Source: Actinomycetota bacterium
GTDB lineage: Bacteria; Actinomycetota; Thermoleophilia; Solirubrobacterales; Solirubrobacteraceae
Assembly: GCA_009699615.1 (NCBI GenBank)
Contig: WLNV01000095.1
Coordinates: 1-6,323 of the forward strand
Reading direction: 5' to 3'
Length of the DNA stretch: 6,323 nucleotides
The translations under genes were made by a program, and so were the position numbers. Of this stretch, positions 5,105-6,323 are shown in pieces (position 1 is the first letter of the stretch; each line of letters opens with the position of its first letter). The notes beneath the pieces were generated by a model. That model ran no database searches and had not been told where the DNA came from. It saw only the letters and a program-made list of their open reading frames with translations.

Positions 5105-6282
5105 CCGTCCGCGCGACCTCGCGTGGCGCGCAGCGAACCTCTCTGGAGGGGACGCGCGCCGAGGTCCTGATCTGTGGAGCAAGTTTCGCCGGACTCGCGG
5201 CAGCCAGAGAGCTGGCCGGAAGCGGGGCCAGCGTGCTCGTGATCGACCGGTACGAGATCGGCGAACGGCAGACTTCCGCTTGTGCCTGCCCGACGCCGTG
5301 GTTGGAGGCTCTCGGCTTGGCTGACTCGATCAAGCAGGAACTGCCGTACATGAGTTTTTCGACGCCTCACGGAAGCGCCCGGTACCGCTTGCCGTGGAGC
5401 TGGTCATCGTTTGATTACCGCAAACTTTGCGAGCTGCTTTGGGATCAGTGTGGCGACGCGCGTTTCGAGACGGCGAAGGTTGAATCGGTTGGCAATCGCC
5501 GCGCCGACGGACTCGTTGAGGTGATGACCGACCGAGGGGTGATCCTCGCGCCGCTCGTTGTTGATGCGCTTGGTTGGAGGCGTGTGCTCAGCAGCCCTCA
5601 CTACCAGCCCCCAGAGGCACCGCTCTCGCGCGGACTCGAAGTTCACCCAGAGCACGACGGCAGCGGCGACGCGCTTGACATCTGGATCGAACGTTCGATC
5701 GTTCGACGCGGATACGGTTGGCGCGTTCCGGCAGCGGACGAGGCGCGGATCGGCGTCGGCTCTTACGACCCCAACGAGCACGTCAAGCAGTCGACCGTCG
5801 AACTCGCCGAGAGGCTCGACCGCGACGCCGTCGGATATCAGGGGAACTGGTTTCCCCACCGTCTGCGTGAGGCGACGGAGGGCGGGATCTTCTTCGCCGG
5901 CGACAGCGCTGGCCACTGTTTCCCGCTTTCTGGAGAAGGAATTCGCACGGCGTTCTACTTCGGAATCGCCTGCGGGCGCGAGCTGCGCGCGGTGATCGAC
6001 GGCCGCAGCGACCGCGCCGCGGCGCTCGCCGCCTACGAGCGTTTCAACAGCGCACACAAGCGGCCGTTCGCGATTGCGCTCGCGTTGCAGAGGCTGATTC
6101 CAGCTCTTCCTCCGCGGCTTTTGACGGCGCTGCTCTCGCTTATCGGGCGTCAGGCAATTGTTGATCGCGCTTTCGGCTGGTACCTCGACCAAGCTTCGCC
6201 GCAGTTTGCAACCCCAGACGCACTCCATTCGACTGCCGGGGCGGTAGGCGACGCACGGGTATTCGCGGGGGCGTCCCGATGA
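5101..6282 (+). CDS. FAD-dependent oxidoreductase, geranylgeranyl-reductase-like
   Basis: A 393-residue flavoprotein of the geranylgeranyl reductase/lycopene-cyclase-like group. The N-terminal dinucleotide fold reads VLICGASFAGLAAARELA, with GASFAG (26–31) in place of the usual GxGxxG, and ends VLVIDR. A Cys-Ala-Cys-Pro stretch lies at 61–64, GYGWRVP at 204–210 followed by RIGVGSY, and the second FAD motif GDSAGHCFPLSGEGI at 267–281. GYGWxxP and the GDSAG…GEGI motif are characteristic of geranylgeranyl reductases, which saturate double bonds in isoprenoid chains. The C-terminal region (LIPALPPRLLTALLSLIG) is hydrophobic and may touch the membrane. The start is taken at GTG 5101, which gives a GTGA overlap with the synthase stop; GTG 5062 would add 13 residues lying within the synthase gene. 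No ribosome site is evident, so reinitiation after the synthase is likely. The substrate is not known; it probably modifies the synthase product. Confidence 0.85.
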   Translation: MTVRATSRGAQRTSLEGTRAEVLICGASFAGLAAARELAGSGASVLVIDRYEIGERQTSACACPTPWLEALGLADSIKQELPYMSFSTPHGSARYRLPWSWSSFDYRKLCELLWDQCGDARFETAKVESVGNRRADGLVEVMTDRGVILAPLVVDALGWRRVLSSPHYQPPEAPLSRGLEVHPEHDGSGDALDIWIERSIVRRGYGWRVPAADEARIGVGSYDPNEHVKQSTVELAERLDRDAVGYQGNWFPHRLREATEGGIFFAGDSAGHCFPLSGEGIRTAFYFGIACGRELRAVIDGRSDRAAALAAYERFNSAHKRPFAIALALQRLIPALPPRLLTALLSLIGRQAIVDRAFGWYLDQASPQFATPDALHSTAGAVGDARVFAGASR

Positions 6283-6323
6283 GCGTTGAACAGCCGCAGC
6301 TCAAGATCGAGCCGTCGATCGAC
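6279..6323 (+). CDS. Start of a third operon gene (partial, function unknown)
   Basis: Fifteen codons (MSVEQPQLKIEPSID) run off the right edge. The ATG overlaps the oxidoreductase stop in an ATGA arrangement, and a GGGGG run at 6267–6271 sits seven bases before it as a poor ribosome site. The peptide is too short to place in a family. The overlap makes it a member of the isoprenoid operon, so its identity would say much about the pathway. Confidence 0.6.
   Translation, partial: MSVEQPQLKIEPSID

Noticed and set aside
5404..6228. Long open frame on the - strand opposite the oxidoreductase
   Set aside because: It shows no recognisable motifs, and the + strand frame has clear FAD and geranylgeranyl-reductase motifs along the same stretch. 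High GC makes such antisense frames common.

Overview
The window looks like ordinary chromosome of a high-GC actinobacterium-like organism. Support for this is dense GC-rich coding with almost no gaps, frequent GTG starts, 4-base stop/start overlaps, and the gene order prmA – yqeY – phoH – ybeY – era, a housekeeping cluster typical of Gram-positive lineages. The very compact YbeY, an Era with a DLPG G3 motif and the isoprenoid genes next door make me lean to the Thermoleophilia (Solirubrobacterales-like). That placement is inference, not proof. I see no mobile element, CRISPR array, tRNA or rRNA.

Left half (1–3301, all + strand): the C-terminal end of PrmA (ribosomal protein L11 methyltransferase), a small lipid-anchored class I cytochrome c, YqeY, the PhoH-family ATPase, the endoribonuclease YbeY and the ribosome-assembly GTPase Era. 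YqeY/PhoH and YbeY/Era overlap at stop/start codons, and PhoH/YbeY are 11 bases apart, so yqeY-phoH-ybeY-era is probably one transcript devoted to translation and rRNA maturation. The cytochrome is the outsider. It sits after a 45-base gap and may have its own leaderless promoter.

Middle (3305–4246, - strand): a single-domain ArsA/Get3-like ATPase converges on era with three bases between the stop codons. A perfect 19-base palindrome covers both stops and may act as a compact two-way terminator.

Right half (4268–6323, + strand): diverging from the ArsA-like gene across only 21 bases are a phytoene/squalene synthase-family enzyme, a geranylgeranyl-reductase-like flavoprotein, and the first 15 codons of a third gene. 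They are linked by GTGA and ATGA overlaps, so this is a tightly coupled isoprenoid-lipid operon whose product (carotenoid, squalene-derived or other) cannot be settled here. The 21-base gap holds a symmetric CTACGGTAG that reads as a TANNNT -10 element on both strands, a candidate shared bidirectional promoter. No wholly new system is evident. The most interesting points are the shared divergent promoter, the double-stop palindrome, the cytochrome in the ribosome cluster, and the unresolved product of the synthase/reductase operon.
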